From positions 1 to 7,037 of the forward strand of contig JAEZFJ010000315.1 in assembly GCA_023437755.1 (NCBI GenBank): a stretch of DNA of 7,037 nucleotides. The letters are read 5' to 3'. The position numbers and the translations under genes were made by a program. The DNA comes from Pseudomonadota bacterium. Lineage in GTDB: Bacteria; Pseudomonadota; Alphaproteobacteria; Rhizobiales; Devosiaceae. Below the pieces are notes generated by a model. It saw nothing but the letters and a program-made list of their open reading frames with translations. It was not told the origin of the DNA and did not search any database. Of the stretch, positions 5,936 to 7,037 are shown piece after piece. Position 1 is the first letter of the stretch; every line of letters starts with the position of its first letter.

Positions 5936-6955
5936 TTAACGTTTCACCTCAACCGATTGCAGTGCTGCGTGAAGTTCACCCACCTCGGTGCCGCGCACAT
6001 TCTTCAGCGTCTGGCGGGCAAAGCCCTCCAGCACGCGCCGCTGCTTCTCGTCTGGCTCCGCGAACTCCAGCAGCAGGGCGGCCGCCATGGCTTGCGAGGC
6101 CGCCATGTTACCGTCGTCGCATTTGAGGGCATATCCCCAACCCATGTCGCGGATGGCGCCGCACTGCACCCCCTCGGCCCCGCCCTTGTGCATGACGCGG
6201 CCGCCGAAGGCCGCCATCACCAGCGTGTCGAAGTGCCCCGTGCCAGCCACCAGGTGCGGATGTGCCGTTGCGGCGTCGAACAGCGCCTGCGCCGCCCTGG
6301 CGTGTTCAGCCGAAAGCCCCTGCCCCGTCTCCATTCGGGCAAAGCCGAGCGCAAAGGCGCGGATCGGTGCCGCCCAGGTCGGGATCGAGCAGCCGTCAGT
6401 GCCGCAGCGGTCCTCCGTCAACGCTTCCCCGATCACCGCCTCCACCGCCCTGCGCACAGCACGCTGCACTGCGTGCTCGCGGCCGACATAGCCCGCGGTC
6501 GGCACCCCCATGGCAAGGGCAACACTGAGCATCCCCGAATGCTTACCCGAACAATTGTTGTGGAGCGGGCTGGGCTGTCGTCCCGCAATGCGCAGCGCGG
6601 CTCGCGCCGCTGCATTGGTCGGCGGATGCGCACCGCATTCGAGGTCAAGATCGCTCAGCCCCAGCCGCTCGAGCAGTCTGCTGACCCCGCTGACATGGGC
6701 GTCCTCGCCATGGTGCGACGCGCAGGCCAGCGCCAGTTCCTCGGCGGTGTGGTGGAAGCGCTCGTCGGCGCCGTGGTCGAAGATGGCAAGCGCCTGCATG
6801 GACTTGATCGCCGAGCGCGGAAAGATCGCCCGCTCGATGTCGCCGGCGGCAGCCACAATCCGGCCTTGGGCATCCAGGATCGCGAAGGCGCCACGGTGGC
6901 GGTTCTCGACCCAGTTGCCGCGCATGGCCTCGGCGAGCACGGGATTGGCGTCCAT
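5936..6955 (-). CDS. L-asparaginase, Asparaginase_II family (Rhizobium etli ReAV type)
   Basis: The 339-residue protein hydrolyses L-asparagine to aspartate and ammonia. It belongs to the Asparaginase_II family (class 3, typified by R. etli ReAV), structurally unrelated to E. coli AnsA/AnsB. The key residues fall at the same numbers I recall for ReAV: Ser48 and Lys51 in PRSAIKSMQ, Ser80 in CASHHGE, the zinc-site residues Cys135 and Lys138 in NNCSGKHSGM, and Cys189 in TDGCSIP. Lys257 in MHKGGAEG is the likely equivalent of the second catalytic lysine. All expected active-site residues are present and there is no signal peptide, so a working cytoplasmic enzyme is expected. ATG 6955 has a GGAG site 7 bases upstream. 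That site is partly buried in a strong hairpin followed by six U residues, suggesting attenuation or a preceding terminator. Downstream, about 120 bp separate it from the HerA-like gene. Confidence 0.95.
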   Translation of the reverse strand: MDANPVLAEAMRGNWVENRHRGAFAILDAQGRIVAAAGDIERAIFPRSAIKSMQALAIFDHGADERFHHTAEELALACASHHGEDAHVSGVSRLLERLGLSDLDLECGAHPPTNAAARAALRIAGRQPSPLHNNCSGKHSGMLSVALAMGVPTAGYVGREHAVQRAVRRAVEAVIGEALTEDRCGTDGCSIPTWAAPIRAFALGFARMETGQGLSAEHARAAQALFDAATAHPHLVAGTGHFDTLVMAAFGGRVMHKGGAEGVQCGAIRDMGWGYALKCDDGNMAASQAMAAALLLEFAEPDEKQRRVLEGFARQTLKNVRGTEVGELHAALQSVEVKR

Positions 6956-6956
6956 G

Positions 6957-7005
6957 AAAAAACTCCGGTCCGTTTGGTTCGTTGGACGAACCGCGCCGGA
7001 CCGGA
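6957..7005 (-). promoter_or_regulatory. Terminator/attenuator-like hairpin plus U-run in the asparaginase leader
   Basis: A nested inverted repeat has a perfect 9-bp outer stem (6964-6972 with 6997-7005), a 3-by-4-base internal loop, a perfect 7-bp inner stem (6976-6982 with 6986-6992) and a 3-base loop. In minus-strand RNA the stem is followed by one G and then six U residues (6962-6957), the layout of an intrinsic terminator. The last three stem bases are part of the GGAG ribosome-binding site of the asparaginase, so the folded form would also hide that site. It could terminate an upstream gene, act as an attenuator, or be a DNA operator; the structure is seen, the role is inferred. Confidence 0.6.
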
Positions 7006-7037
7006 AAAGTCAACATCGTCGGGAAGTGGCTCCGGGG

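Noticed and set aside
5988..6491. Plus-strand open frame opposite the asparaginase
   Set aside because: Ala/Ser/Pro/Arg-rich shadow; the minus strand encodes all active-site residues of Asparaginase_II.

Overview
The window is GC-rich and almost fully coding, with short intergenic gaps. It has the character of an alphaproteobacterial chromosome, most likely Hyphomicrobiales (Rhizobiales), possibly near Devosia; the genus is a guess. The evidence is a Rhizobium etli-type zinc asparaginase, an Mrp antiporter A subunit, a DUF4287 protein, a small CheY-like protein with a Y-x-GPDRR tail and a TTAA-N7-TTAA box matching the CtrA consensus. I see no tRNA, rRNA, insertion sequence, CRISPR array or phage gene.

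Left part (1-3181). A minus-strand mrpA-like gene enters from the left edge and is cut off. It diverges from a plus-strand oligopeptidase B gene (ptrB-like, start 635). The conserved peptidase ends near 2700, but no stop codon follows. The frame stays open to 3181, running antisense through a small convergent DUF4287 gene (3037-2744, minus). A GC-rich hairpin (2719-2745) marks where the two genes would be expected to end.

Middle (3175-3800). A plus-strand receiver-domain protein lacks the acidic pair of ordinary response regulators. Its stop codon begins a perfect 9-bp hairpin (3748-3770).

Right part (3801-7037). Three minus-strand genes follow in the order of transcription: an Asparaginase_II family L-asparaginase (6955-5936), a DUF853 HerA-like ATPase (5814-4363) and a degenerate LOG/SLOG-fold protein (4361-3801). 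The last two are one base apart and probably translationally coupled. The asparaginase is separated from them by about 120 bp holding a promoter-like sequence and the CtrA-like box. Just upstream of the asparaginase start lies a 16-bp interrupted hairpin followed by six U residues and overlapping the ribosome-binding site, which looks like an intrinsic terminator or attenuator.

Most of the content is housekeeping or physiological: peptide and asparagine catabolism, cation/proton antiport and signalling. I see no clear new system. The most worthwhile leads are the asparaginase leader hairpin, the missing ptrB stop, the HerA-like/SLOG pair and the CtrA-like box.
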